64,000 bases of DNA from Candidatus Latescibacterota bacterium (GCA_022822725.1 JAJEAN010000001.1:434001-498000), one strand, 5' to 3'; positions 51,808 through 61,037 are shown, counted from the stretch's first letter. Made by a program: numbers and translations. The notes: generated by a model from the sequence alone, not told the origin.

Positions 51808-52806
51808 ATGGCCAGGCTGAAAATCAACGTAGATCCCAGAATAGAACTTGTCATCACCATAAAGTTGCTGTGCGACTATGAGGGACTAACCAGGTACGAC
51901 GTGGCGTATTCCCAATGCATGCGGGATTACTTTTCGCCATTCAAAACGCATGATGCAGCCAAACTGTTTAAGAAAATCACAGAGCATGGCACTTACTCGG
52001 ACGCCTATCTGGGTCCGGTGTTGTCGCTTTCGAACCCGCCGGAACTTACGCCTCTATTCCCCTTCGAAAACCACGAATACTACATTCGAGCATTTCAAGA
52101 CGAAACCCGGTTTCGAACGTTCTACGAACTACTGAGTGATTTCGCGATCCAATCAGACTTCGGCACTTTTTTCGAAAGCCAAACCGCATACTTCCAATCC
52201 TTGGTCGACGAAGTTGCTAAAACGCTGGACAGTAAGAATTTGATCGACGTCCTGGAACTATACTACGGAATGCGACATCGGGACTACAATCTGGTTCTAA
52301 GTCCCTTGTTTCAACACGGTGGAATCGGGCCTCGAGTTCGAAACCCTGATAGCAGGCTGTCCATATTCAGCGTAATCGGGCCGGTTGGATCGGATGATGG
52401 TATCCCGATGTTCGGAACTAGAGAAGAATTGCTGGAACTCATCTGGCATGAGTTCGGCCATTCGTTCGTAAATCCCGTTACTGAACGACATCGCTCCGAC
52501 ATTGGGAAGTATGCTCCGTTGTTAGATCCAATTCTGGAGAAAATGTCGAAAACGGGTGGTTACGGAGATTGGGAGATCTGCCTTAACGAACATTTGATCC
52601 GTGCCATTACATCTCGATTGTTTCACCGTGAATGGGGTCCGAAACACGGTGATCGTTTACTCGTGCGGGATATAGAAAAGGGATTTCGCTACCTCCCTGC
52701 CCTTTTACGCGCACTTGAGGATTTCGAGCAACATCAAATTCAAAACACGACCTTCGCAGATTACTATCCTGCATTGCTGAAGTCTTTCGATACATATCTC
52801 GAATAA
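51808..52806 (+). CDS. DUF4932-like HExGH metalloprotease-like protein
   Basis: This 332-residue protein begins MARLKINVDPRIELVITIKLL, an opening typical of DUF4932. The zinc motif HEFGHSF is at residues 214-220. A later ICLNEHLIRAIT block holds a glutamate that could be the third ligand. A TTG at 51739 would extend it by 23 residues and overlap the upstream stop; the ATG at 51808 with GGAGA before it and the family N-terminus are preferred. No signal peptide is seen with this start. It lies 33 bases before the first sigma-fusion gene, so the two are probably co-transcribed. Confidence 0.75.
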   Translation: MARLKINVDPRIELVITIKLLCDYEGLTRYDVAYSQCMRDYFSPFKTHDAAKLFKKITEHGTYSDAYLGPVLSLSNPPELTPLFPFENHEYYIRAFQDETRFRTFYELLSDFAIQSDFGTFFESQTAYFQSLVDEVAKTLDSKNLIDVLELYYGMRHRDYNLVLSPLFQHGGIGPRVRNPDSRLSIFSVIGPVGSDDGIPMFGTREELLELIWHEFGHSFVNPVTERHRSDIGKYAPLLDPILEKMSKTGGYGDWEICLNEHLIRAITSRLFHREWGPKHGDRLLVRDIEKGFRYLPALLRALEDFEQHQIQNTTFADYYPALLKSFDTYLE

Positions 52807-52839
52807 CCGTCCGTATTCAGAACTCGATATGATTCGAAT

Positions 52840-54711
52840 ATGTCGACACTCATAGACAACGACACCTATAATGTCCAGCTTTGCCTGGACGGAAACGCGA
52901 ACGCCTTCGAACCATTGGTCCGGCGATATCAGAATGCTGCTTTCGCCGTGGCTTTGGGTTACCTCCGGGATCGGGCAGATGCCGAGGACGTGGTGCAGGA
53001 CGCCTTTATCTCGGCATATTGTAAATTATCGCAACTGAAGGACCCGGCTGTTTTCGGAAGTTGGTTTCACCGAATCGTAGTCAACCGTTGCAAGGAGTGG
53101 GTCCGCCGAAGCAGAATCGGTCGTCAAGTCCGTGTTGATGCGGATTCCGGAGGATTACACGATGAATTCGCTATCTCGGATCGTATCCATCGCAAATACA
53201 TCGAGCGTCTTGAAATCTGGGACGAAGTCGAGCTACTCCCAGAACACTATCGCCAAGTCGTCACGTTGTACTATTACACCGGATTCTCTCTGAAAGAAAT
53301 CGCCGCCTTCCTGGAGATCCCCGAATCGACTGCGAGGGGACGGCTCTACCAGTCACGGATCCGTCTTAGAAAAGCACTGTCGCCCCAGGAAAAGGAGACC
53401 ATCGTCATGAGCCAGATTGATGTAACCGCGGAAGTTCAGGATGTAGTCTGCAAGCTCGCCAAAGAAGACTTCGAAGAAACGATCTACATGGGCGACGTAG
53501 AAAACATCGTCCTTTATTGCGGAGTCAGTACTGAGGTGGAGATCGTCCGGACCAAAGGAGAGCAAACGATTGTCAGAGGGTCGAAAATCGGACTTGGATA
53601 TACCGAAGAAGAAGCGGATCACAACCTTGGAGGGTTTTCCGTAACCCACGATACTGTCGATGATTTCTATAAATCCGGTCCCCATGAAGGTGAGCTTTTT
53701 GTGGGTGTAGATTCAAGCGGCAACAAAAACGCAGCCATGACCAAACGGATCAGTGACCACTGGAAACGGGACTTGATGAACGACTGGATGCTGGACGAAG
53801 TATGTAACGGAGTCAGGTTGGTTGATCTTTATCCGGACCTGAAGTCCGATATCGATGCGTTTCCTCCGCTGCCAAAGCGAGCGCGAGCTAGCTTGAGCAA
53901 ATCAATACGGATTTCGGTTCACACGATGGAAGTACAGCCGATTCATGTACCGAACTCCGCCATGAAGGGAAACATCAAGGACGTTTTCCAGGTTTACTGG
54001 TCCGACGACTCCAAGGTCTTCGGACCGGCCTCGTATTGTCATGTTTCCATTGAGGTCCCGGCCGGGAAGAACATTTCGGTGTTCAGGGCAAAGCGAGTCA
54101 ACGCGGAGGGTTTGAAGGGTTCCTTGATGGTATATGCCTGCCATTCATGCCAGATAGCTGATATCGCGAAGGATGTGTACCTGTTCAACAGCATGTTTTC
54201 GGATATAAATGAAGTAGGTGGTATGTTCTGTCAGCGCATGTACGAATATGGCGGCGCGAGCTACGATGAGGGAATGATACGTAATATGGATGTGTGGGAA
54301 GGTAAACTCTCCAATGTAAAGGGTGGTGTGGATATCGATGTCGGCCGTTTCGTACTGGATGCCCAGGACTTGGAAGGCGACGTATCTATTTACAATCGAT
54401 TTGGCACAACCCGCTTGTACCAGTCATCCAGGGAATCCGGTACCCGGTGTAACCTCAGGACCGTTGCAGGTGAGACAAAGCTGGTTCTGGATGAAAGACT
54501 CGCGAAGAAGGTCAGCCTGGTGATGTATACACGCTGTGGCGTCTTGAAATTGGGTCAGGCGAAGGACCAGATGCGGCTGTATTCGACGTATAACGACGGG
54601 CATCGCATCACGGCTGGAACAACGTACGATACAACCCAAGCGGACTACCTGCTTCTTGCAGAAAGTGGCACAGCCGAAGTCGAGTTGTTAAACGGCTCCG
54701 ACTCGAAGTGA
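52840..54711 (+). CDS. ECF sigma factor fused to a large beta-rich C-terminal domain (copy 1)
   Basis: The protein has 623 residues. Residues about 15-95 are sigma region 2 (FEPLVRRYQNAAFAVALGYL, DAEDVVQDAFISAY). Region 4 is about 135-185 (LPEHYRQVVTLYYYTGFSLKE, IPESTARGRLYQSRIRLRKAL). An ordinary ECF sigma factor would end there. About 430 further residues follow in frame without membrane helices. They contain repeated strand-like phrases (EGDVSIYNRFGTTRLY, VAGETKLVLDE) reminiscent of DUF4097-type beta-roll domains, and a CHSC motif at residues 434-437. An in-frame ATG at codon 190 has AAGGAG 9 bases upstream. No anti-sigma gene is adjacent. The C-terminal domain may hold the sigma part inactive or sense a ligand; this is inference. 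Confidence 0.85.
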   Translation: MSTLIDNDTYNVQLCLDGNANAFEPLVRRYQNAAFAVALGYLRDRADAEDVVQDAFISAYCKLSQLKDPAVFGSWFHRIVVNRCKEWVRRSRIGRQVRVDADSGGLHDEFAISDRIHRKYIERLEIWDEVELLPEHYRQVVTLYYYTGFSLKEIAAFLEIPESTARGRLYQSRIRLRKALSPQEKETIVMSQIDVTAEVQDVVCKLAKEDFEETIYMGDVENIVLYCGVSTEVEIVRTKGEQTIVRGSKIGLGYTEEEADHNLGGFSVTHDTVDDFYKSGPHEGELFVGVDSSGNKNAAMTKRISDHWKRDLMNDWMLDEVCNGVRLVDLYPDLKSDIDAFPPLPKRARASLSKSIRISVHTMEVQPIHVPNSAMKGNIKDVFQVYWSDDSKVFGPASYCHVSIEVPAGKNISVFRAKRVNAEGLKGSLMVYACHSCQIADIAKDVYLFNSMFSDINEVGGMFCQRMYEYGGASYDEGMIRNMDVWEGKLSNVKGGVDIDVGRFVLDAQDLEGDVSIYNRFGTTRLYQSSRESGTRCNLRTVAGETKLVLDERLAKKVSLVMYTRCGVLKLGQAKDQMRLYSTYNDGHRITAGTTYDTTQADYLLLAESGTAEVELLNGSDSK

Positions 54712-55053
54712 ATAAACACAAAATACCGACCCCGTAGGTAACTCCACGTTTGATGTTTCGATCCAGAATCGAAGATGCCCTATTAGGAATCAGAACGCGC
54801 TCGCGTTACCGGGCATGAGTGAACATCCTTTCGAAACTGAACTCTCCTTTGCGAACCGATCAGAAATATCCATTGTCGAGATCGTCGGCAGGCGGACCAG
54901 GCGCTCTTTTGTCCGTGGCAACCCGGTTGTCTTTTCGATCCATTCATTTTAAGAGCATGAAGCGATTACACGTTTTTGTTTTAACCTTTGAAGCCGCAAT
55001 GTCGTCCTTTTCTACGTAGTGAATTGCTTCATTAGGTGTAACGAGACCACCCT
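54712..55053. other. Spacer between the two sigma-fusion genes
   Basis: These 342 bases contain no supportable gene. An ECF-type promoter is possible: AACC at 54983-54986, a 16-base gap and CGTC at 55003-55006, 48 bases before the second sigma-fusion ATG. No terminator hairpin with a T run is evident after copy 1. Confidence 0.4.
54982..55006 (+). promoter_or_regulatory. Possible ECF-type promoter of copy 2
   Basis: TAACC and CGTC are separated by 16 bases, resembling the general ECF pattern (AAC core at -35 and CGTC at -10). The match is short and could be chance. Confidence 0.25.
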
Positions 55054-56928
55054 ATGACGACCTTTACACAAGACGATACGTACAACATCCACCAGTGCCT
55101 GCAGGGAAACGCCAACGCCTTCGAGCCGCTGGTCCGGCGGTACCAGAACGCCGCTTTCGCCGTGGCTCTGGGTTACCTTCGGGATAGGACAGATGCTGAG
55201 GACGTGGTACAGGAAGCTTTTGTGGCCGCCTACTGCAAGCTGTCACAGTTGAAGGATCCCGCCATCTTTGGCAACTGGCTGCACAGGATAGTCGTCAATC
55301 GATGCAAGGAATGGAGCCGTCGGAAGAAAGTCAGCCGCCTGGTCCGTGTCGATCCGGATGCTGAACACATTCGCGACGAATTTACCGTTGCGGACTGGAT
55401 CCATCGGGAATACCTCGAGGGCCTCGAGCTCTGGGATGAAGTCGAGAGACTGCCCGAACACTATCGCAAGATTGTCACATTGTACTACTACACCGGGTTT
55501 ACACTGAAGGAGATTGCCGCCTTTCTTGACATTCCCGAATCGACCGCGAAAGGACGGCTTTACCAATCCCGAATCCGGCTGAGAGATGCGTTGTCGCCGC
55601 AGGAACAGGAGACCATCGCCATGAGCCAGATCGATGTCACCGAAGATGTCCAGGATGTGGTCTGCAAGATCGCCAGAGAAGATTTCGAAGAAACCATAGA
55701 AAAGGGAGATATGGAGAACATCGTCCTGTATTGCGGTGTCAATACAGAGGTGGATTTTGTACCTGCGCCAGGAAACCAGGTGGTTGTTAAGGGTACGAAA
55801 ATTGCACTTGGTTTGAGCGATGACAAAGCACATAGCAATGTCAGCGGATTACAAATATCCCATGACCAGGTCGACAATTATCTTGAAACGGGACCTCATG
55901 AAGGAGAGTTGTTTCTTGGCACCAGTAACCCTTATGGGTCTGACTACGTAGCCGCTACGTCGCCAATCAGTAAATTCTGGAGAAGTGATCTGATCAATGA
56001 CCGCGTGCTGAAGGACAACGTCGGCGGTGTAAGAACGGTCGACATGTTCCCGGATTTGCAGAATGAAGTCGATGGGTTTCTGCCCCTTCCGAAACCTGTT
56101 GGAAACAGTCTGGGGAAAGCAATACGTATCACCGTTCATGTTTCGAACGTACGATCCATTGAATTGCCGAGAACGGCCGTATCAGGAAATGTCGAGGCTG
56201 TTTTCCGGGCTGTTTGTACCGACGAAAAGAGTCTATTCGGTCATGCCACGTACTGCCATATGTCGATTTCGGTTCCCGCTGGGATGAAAATGTCGGTGTT
56301 CAGATCCAGTAAGGTCAACGCGGAAGGTTTGAAAGGTTCACTTGTAACGTATTCCTGCTATTCATGCCACATACAGGAGATCACGGGAGATGTTTACCTT
56401 TTCAACAGCGAGTTCTCCACAATACGACGGGTAAGTGGATTGTTGTATCAGCGTATGTACGGCTGCGGGGGAAGTAGCCTGGATCACGACATGTTATCAC
56501 GCCCGGATCAGTGGGAAGGTAAAATCGAGTCCATCGGTGGCGGTGTGGATATTGACGTCGGCCGTACAGCGGTGGATGCACGTGATTTAAACGGAGATGT
56601 TTCCATTTTCAACCGCTATGGCACAACCCGGTTGTGCTACACTGACGGGATTCAAAAAGGCAGGTGCAACCTCCGTACCGTTTCCGGTAACCTGATTCTG
56701 GCATTAAACGAAAAAGCTGCAAAAACAACCAGCCTGGTGATGCATACCCGTTGCGGTGTGCTGAAGTATGAACAGGTAAAAGAGTTGATGCCTCTGAATG
56801 CATGGTCGAGTAATGATATCAGGATGTCATTGGGGACTACCTATGAATATGGAAACACCGATGTCGTTCTCGCTACGGAAAGCGGACAGGCCAGTATTGA
56901 AGTGCTTAAGTATCCTGAACATGGTTGA
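55054..56928 (+). CDS. ECF sigma factor fused to a large beta-rich C-terminal domain (copy 2)
   Basis: This 624-residue paralogue of the preceding sigma fusion is collinear over its whole length. Most residues of the sigma part (1-190) are identical, and the C-terminal 430 residues are clearly related but more diverged. Shared marks include LYCGV, GPHEGELF, VNAEGLKGSL, the CxxC pair (CYSC at 435-438), GGVDIDVGR, GDVSIFNRYGTTRL and TRCGVLK. As in copy 1, an internal ATG at codon 190 (55621) has AGGAG 9 bases before it. It lies 131 bases before the FtsX-family permease gene. No anti-sigma gene is adjacent. Confidence 0.85.
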   Translation: MTTFTQDDTYNIHQCLQGNANAFEPLVRRYQNAAFAVALGYLRDRTDAEDVVQEAFVAAYCKLSQLKDPAIFGNWLHRIVVNRCKEWSRRKKVSRLVRVDPDAEHIRDEFTVADWIHREYLEGLELWDEVERLPEHYRKIVTLYYYTGFTLKEIAAFLDIPESTAKGRLYQSRIRLRDALSPQEQETIAMSQIDVTEDVQDVVCKIAREDFEETIEKGDMENIVLYCGVNTEVDFVPAPGNQVVVKGTKIALGLSDDKAHSNVSGLQISHDQVDNYLETGPHEGELFLGTSNPYGSDYVAATSPISKFWRSDLINDRVLKDNVGGVRTVDMFPDLQNEVDGFLPLPKPVGNSLGKAIRITVHVSNVRSIELPRTAVSGNVEAVFRAVCTDEKSLFGHATYCHMSISVPAGMKMSVFRSSKVNAEGLKGSLVTYSCYSCHIQEITGDVYLFNSEFSTIRRVSGLLYQRMYGCGGSSLDHDMLSRPDQWEGKIESIGGGVDIDVGRTAVDARDLNGDVSIFNRYGTTRLCYTDGIQKGRCNLRTVSGNLILALNEKAAKTTSLVMHTRCGVLKYEQVKELMPLNAWSSNDIRMSLGTTYEYGNTDVVLATESGQASIEVLKYPEHG

Positions 56929-57059
56929 CCGACGATGGATGAGGTTTCCAGATGGCGAAAACCGAAGAGGTTTGCATTTGGAAACCACTCGAAACATAGT
57001 CAAGCACGCCACTAAGCGATCCCTACGATTGTCCGTATAACGGCTTCAATAAATACATC

Positions 57060-59459
57060 ATGTATAGAAACTGCCTTGCCGTCTTTCTGAGGAACCTGCT
57101 CAGGCAAAGGGGCTATTCGGCGATCAATGTTCTGGGCCTGGCCATTGGCCTTGCTTCCTGCATTCTGATCCTGCTCTACGTGCAGGACGAACTCAGCTAC
57201 GACCAGCACCATGAGAACAAAGACCGGATTTACCGAATAGTGGTATCAGATACCGCGGAAGGCAGAACGGACGAATGGGCGAGGACGCCATCAGCATGGG
57301 GTCCGGTCCTGATGGAAGAGTATCCCGAAATCGAGCTTTTCACACGGTGGAAGCCGCCGAACACCAGTTGGCTCATTGGTTACGGAGAAAAACGTTACGA
57401 GGAGAAACACTTCATTTTTGCGGATTCAACCGTATTTGACATTTTTACCATCCCTCTGGTGCAGGGCAATCCCGAGACGGCCCTGACCAAACCCCATACC
57501 GTGGTAGTCTCGGAAACCATGGCGACGATGATTTTCGGGAATGAAAACCCGATGGGGAAAGTGATCTCCGTCGACGAAATCTACATGTTTACCGTTACGG
57601 GTATCATGCGGGGCATGCCGAAGAACTCGCATTTTCACGCTGACTTTCTGGCCTCGTTTTCCACTCTGGCAGCGAGCGGACTGTACGATGAGCCCACCAC
57701 GATCCAGAACTCGGACAGAACCCTGTATACCTATCTCATGATTAAAGAGGGTTACGCACCGGAAGACCTGGAAGACAAACTTTCCCAGTTTCCGGTGAGA
57801 CACCTCGGTGAACGACTGGAGACCCTGGGCATGGAAATCATCCCCTACCTGCAGCCGCTCACCGATATCCACCTGCACTCCAATCTCAAACTCGAAATCA
57901 AAGCAAATAGCAATATCCAATATGTCTACATCTTTACCTCGGTGGCTGTATTCATGTTACTGATCGCCTGCGTAAACTTCATGAACCTTTCCACGGCCCG
58001 TTCCGCAGGAAGGGCGCGGGAGGTCGGTATTCGGAAAGTGCTGGGTGTCCGGCGGGTCCAGTTGGCCGTGCAATTCATCGGTGAGTCGGTAATCTACTCC
58101 TTCATCGCACTGGCCGTCGCCCTTGTACTGGTACACCTGATCCTTCCCGAATTCAGCCGGTTTTCCGGGAAAGAACTGGAAATGGATTACGATTCCACGT
58201 GGTTGATGCCGGCCCTGCTGGCCATCACACTTTGTACCGGGATTGTCGCCGGCGGATATCCCGCCTTCGTGCTTTCCTCCTTCAGGCCGGTTGCCGTACT
58301 GAGCGGAGTGTTGAAGGCGGGGGTTCCCCAATCGCATTTCAGAAAAGCGCTGATCACCTTCCAGTTCGTCGCCTCGATCATCATGATTGTCGGAACCGTT
58401 GTAATACTGGCGCAACTGGAGTACATGAGAAATAAGAAACTGGGATTCGACAAAGAGCACGTGGTGGTTGTCCGACTGCCCGATAATGAGGCCGTTCAGG
58501 GTTATCCGGCCTTTAAGGACAAGGTCTTGCAGTATCCTGAAGTCGTTAACTTGAGTACGACAACCAGCGTTCCCGGCAGGCTGACTGCGACCAGTTTCAT
58601 TCAGCCGGAAGGATACATCGTGGAGGACACTCCGCTCATCCCCACCATTTGGACCGGTTTCGACTTCGTAGAAACAATGGGCATCGATATAACATCGGGC
58701 CGTTCGTTTTCTCGCGAAGTCGCCTCGGACGACTACTCTGTTCTTGTAAATGAAACGGCCGCCAGGACATTCGGATGGGAAGATCCGATTGGCAAGGAGT
58801 TTAAGTACACACATACACCGGACTATCCTCCAATGCACGTTGTCGGCGTCATGGCGGATTTTCACTATCATTCGCTTCACCAACGTATTGAACCCCTGTT
58901 GATTCTGTTTTGGGAAGGCGGCAATACGATGGTCGTCAGACTGAGCAGCCAGAGCCTGGCCCGGGGACTAGAAATACTGCAGGATCAGTGGCGCGAATCC
59001 TATCCGAACCATCCCGCCATGGAATCCTATTTCCTCGACCAGGACCTCGAACGAAAATACGCCGCCGAACAACGGCTAGGCTCCGTCTTCATTGCCGGGA
59101 CGGTCCTGTCCATTCTCATTGCCTGCCTGGGCCTGCTGGGATTGGCATCTTACATGGCCGAACAGCGCATCCGGGAGATCGGCGTTCGCAAAGCCGTCGG
59201 CGCAACTATTTCGAACGTTATCCTGCTGTTCTCGAAGGACTTTACCAGGCTGATCCTAATTGCGTTCGTTCTTGGCGTTCCCATCAGTTACTACATCATG
59301 CAGGGGTGGCTGGGGGATTTTCCGTATCGCATCGAAATGAGTTGGGGGGTGTTCATATTCACAGGGCTCGCGGCGTTGCTTATCACTTGGCTGACGGTGG
59401 GATATCATGCGCTGAAGGCCGCCACGACGAATCCCGCCGATGCGCTGCGTTCCGAGTAA
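57060..59459 (+). CDS. FtsX/MacB-family ABC transporter permease
   Basis: This 799-residue protein begins with a short cytoplasmic segment and a membrane helix (YSAINVLGLAIGLASCILILLYV). A periplasmic MacB-like core (YDQHHENKDRIYRIVVSD and following) precedes three helices near 290-430 containing SAGRAREVGIRKVLGVRR. A second periplasmic core and a final group of helices with RIREIGVRKAVGAT follow. This doubled FtsX layout is typical of Bacteroidota-like permeases that work with a LolD-type ATPase in lipoprotein, peptide or signal export. The ATPase gene follows after 141 bases. Confidence 0.9.
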   Translation: MYRNCLAVFLRNLLRQRGYSAINVLGLAIGLASCILILLYVQDELSYDQHHENKDRIYRIVVSDTAEGRTDEWARTPSAWGPVLMEEYPEIELFTRWKPPNTSWLIGYGEKRYEEKHFIFADSTVFDIFTIPLVQGNPETALTKPHTVVVSETMATMIFGNENPMGKVISVDEIYMFTVTGIMRGMPKNSHFHADFLASFSTLAASGLYDEPTTIQNSDRTLYTYLMIKEGYAPEDLEDKLSQFPVRHLGERLETLGMEIIPYLQPLTDIHLHSNLKLEIKANSNIQYVYIFTSVAVFMLLIACVNFMNLSTARSAGRAREVGIRKVLGVRRVQLAVQFIGESVIYSFIALAVALVLVHLILPEFSRFSGKELEMDYDSTWLMPALLAITLCTGIVAGGYPAFVLSSFRPVAVLSGVLKAGVPQSHFRKALITFQFVASIIMIVGTVVILAQLEYMRNKKLGFDKEHVVVVRLPDNEAVQGYPAFKDKVLQYPEVVNLSTTTSVPGRLTATSFIQPEGYIVEDTPLIPTIWTGFDFVETMGIDITSGRSFSREVASDDYSVLVNETAARTFGWEDPIGKEFKYTHTPDYPPMHVVGVMADFHYHSLHQRIEPLLILFWEGGNTMVVRLSSQSLARGLEILQDQWRESYPNHPAMESYFLDQDLERKYAAEQRLGSVFIAGTVLSILIACLGLLGLASYMAEQRIREIGVRKAVGATISNVILLFSKDFTRLILIAFVLGVPISYYIMQGWLGDFPYRIEMSWGVFIFTGLAALLITWLTVGYHALKAATTNPADALRSE

Positions 59460-59600
59460 GGATGAAGCCTGTTCGAACGACAAATATGTATTTCTCTTAA
59501 AACCTTCCTGACAAATCCGCATTCCCCACGAGATTCCCCCACGTAAACACGACCATTCCTGTATAGCACCGAATCACACACCCGGTCACAGGCAGGCGTC

Positions 59601-60305
59601 GTGCGTCATTCCATTCATTCCCCATCCCTGATCTCCATCGAAGACCTGCATAAGTCCTTCCCGATGGGAGACGGCCGCATTCCCGCGCTCCGGGGGGTAT
59701 CCGCCACCATCAACAGGGGCGATTACGTGGCCGTGATGGGCCGTTCTGGATCCGGAAAATCCACCCTGATGAACATCCTGGGCTGCCTGGACACGCCCAC
59801 GGCGGGCAGATACGCCCTCGACGGCAGGTCCGTCGGAGATCTCACGGACGACGAACAGGCCTTCATCCGAAACCGGATGATCGGGTTCGTGTTCCAGGCC
59901 TTCAACCTGCTCCCGAGAATGGACGCACTGCACAACGTAGAACTGCCGCTGCTCTACCGCGGCATGGACAGCAGGGAACGGCGTTGGCGCTCCATGGAAG
60001 CCATGGAAGCGGTGGGCGTGAGCGACCGGGCGCGCCACAGGCCCAACGAGATGTCGGGCGGGCAGCGCCAGCGCGTGGCCATCGCCCGAGCGCTGGTCGG
60101 CGAGCCTTCCATCATACTGGCGGACGAGCCGACAGGAAACCTGGACAGCGGGACCGGGGAGGAGATCATGGCGATTTTCGATCGCCTGAACCAGGAAGGA
60201 CATACGATCGTACTGGTGACCCACGAAGCACACGTCGCCAGGCACTGCAGGCGGATCATACGACTGCGCGATGGTGTGATTGAGGAGGACCGTCCGATTG
60301 TGTAA
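59601..60305 (+). CDS. ABC transporter ATP-binding protein (LolD/MacB type)
   Basis: This 234-residue ATPase has Walker A GRSGSGKSTLMNILG, signature MSGGQRQRVAIARAL, Walker B IILADEPTGNLDSG and switch VTHEAHVA. The GTG at 59601 is the only start that keeps the full first strand (LISIEDLHKSF); its ribosome site is weak. It is the natural partner of the FtsX-family permease just upstream. GC content rises back to the window average from here on. Confidence 0.9.
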   Translation: MRHSIHSPSLISIEDLHKSFPMGDGRIPALRGVSATINRGDYVAVMGRSGSGKSTLMNILGCLDTPTAGRYALDGRSVGDLTDDEQAFIRNRMIGFVFQAFNLLPRMDALHNVELPLLYRGMDSRERRWRSMEAMEAVGVSDRARHRPNEMSGGQRQRVAIARALVGEPSIILADEPTGNLDSGTGEEIMAIFDRLNQEGHTIVLVTHEAHVARHCRRIIRLRDGVIEEDRPIV

Positions 60306-60371
60306 CAAACAAATCCACGAAGATCGAGAACATCAAACTGGAAGTTCCGTATGACTTCATAAGGAGATGAC

Positions 60372-60620
60372 ATGGACGCCACAAACGTCATAAGCAATGT
60401 AGTCGTTATCGGGATCCTGCTCTTTGTCTGGCGCAGCCTCGACATGCGGATATCTCAACTCGATAAGCGTCTGAGCGACCGAATCGATCACCTTGATGAG
60501 CGGGTCTCGCAGATCGAGGAACGGATAGCGCACCTGGGCGAGCGCGTATCTCGGATAGAAGGGCTGATTGAGGCCTTCGTCCGGAAAAGCAACCCCTTTG
60601 AATCGGAAAAGAAGAACTGA
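60372..60620 (+). CDS. Small membrane-anchored coiled-coil protein
   Basis: This 82-residue protein has an N-terminal membrane helix (NVISNVVVIGILLFVW) and a heptad-patterned coiled coil from residue 25 to 70 (IDHLDERVSQIEERIAHLGERV). AAGGAG lies just before the ATG. Function is unknown. The next small gene has the same architecture, and the two could form a heteromeric bundle. Confidence 0.7.
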   Translation: MDATNVISNVVVIGILLFVWRSLDMRISQLDKRLSDRIDHLDERVSQIEERIAHLGERVSRIEGLIEAFVRKSNPFESEKKN

Positions 60621-60689
60621 TTGGAGGAGATACATACCAGCTTGCTGGATAAAACCCCGGCCACACTTTGAAATCGGGAAAGGAGCATC

Positions 60690-61028
60690 ATGGAAAACGT
60701 ACATCTCTGGGCTCAGCCCCTGATCCTGCTGACCGCCTTCATCTTCTTCTGGCGGGAGGCGAAAGGCAGCCGGCATGAACTGAAAGCCGACATAGGGGAA
60801 GAACTGAATAAGATCGACGCGAGATTCGACCGTTTCGAGGACAACCTTAGGAAAGAGTTAGGCAAAGTCGATTCGACGTTCGACAAGGTAATCGCGAAGT
60901 TCGATCGTTTCGAAAACGAAATGCGGAAAGACCTGGGTGAGATGGACAAACGGATTGCACATATGGAAGACAAGGTGGACGCCCGTTTCGACCGGCTCGA
61001 GCGCATTTTGCTTGAACAGGGGAAGTAG
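60690..61028 (+). CDS. Small membrane-anchored coiled-coil protein
   Basis: This 112-residue protein has an N-terminal membrane helix (LWAQPLILLTAFIFFW) and a long charged coiled coil with repeated (A)RFDRFE words (residues about 40-105). AAAGGAG precedes the ATG at 60690. It resembles the preceding 82-residue protein in layout and may be a diverged duplicate. It lies 9 bases ahead of comEC. No function is assigned. Confidence 0.7.
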   Translation: MENVHLWAQPLILLTAFIFFWREAKGSRHELKADIGEELNKIDARFDRFEDNLRKELGKVDSTFDKVIAKFDRFENEMRKDLGEMDKRIAHMEDKVDARFDRLERILLEQGK

Positions 61029-61037
61029 ACGCCCACC

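Noticed and set aside
50345-60305. Prophage, integron or transposon origin of the low-GC block
   Set aside because: No integrase, transposase, terminal repeats or phage structural genes are visible, and no tRNA lies at the border.
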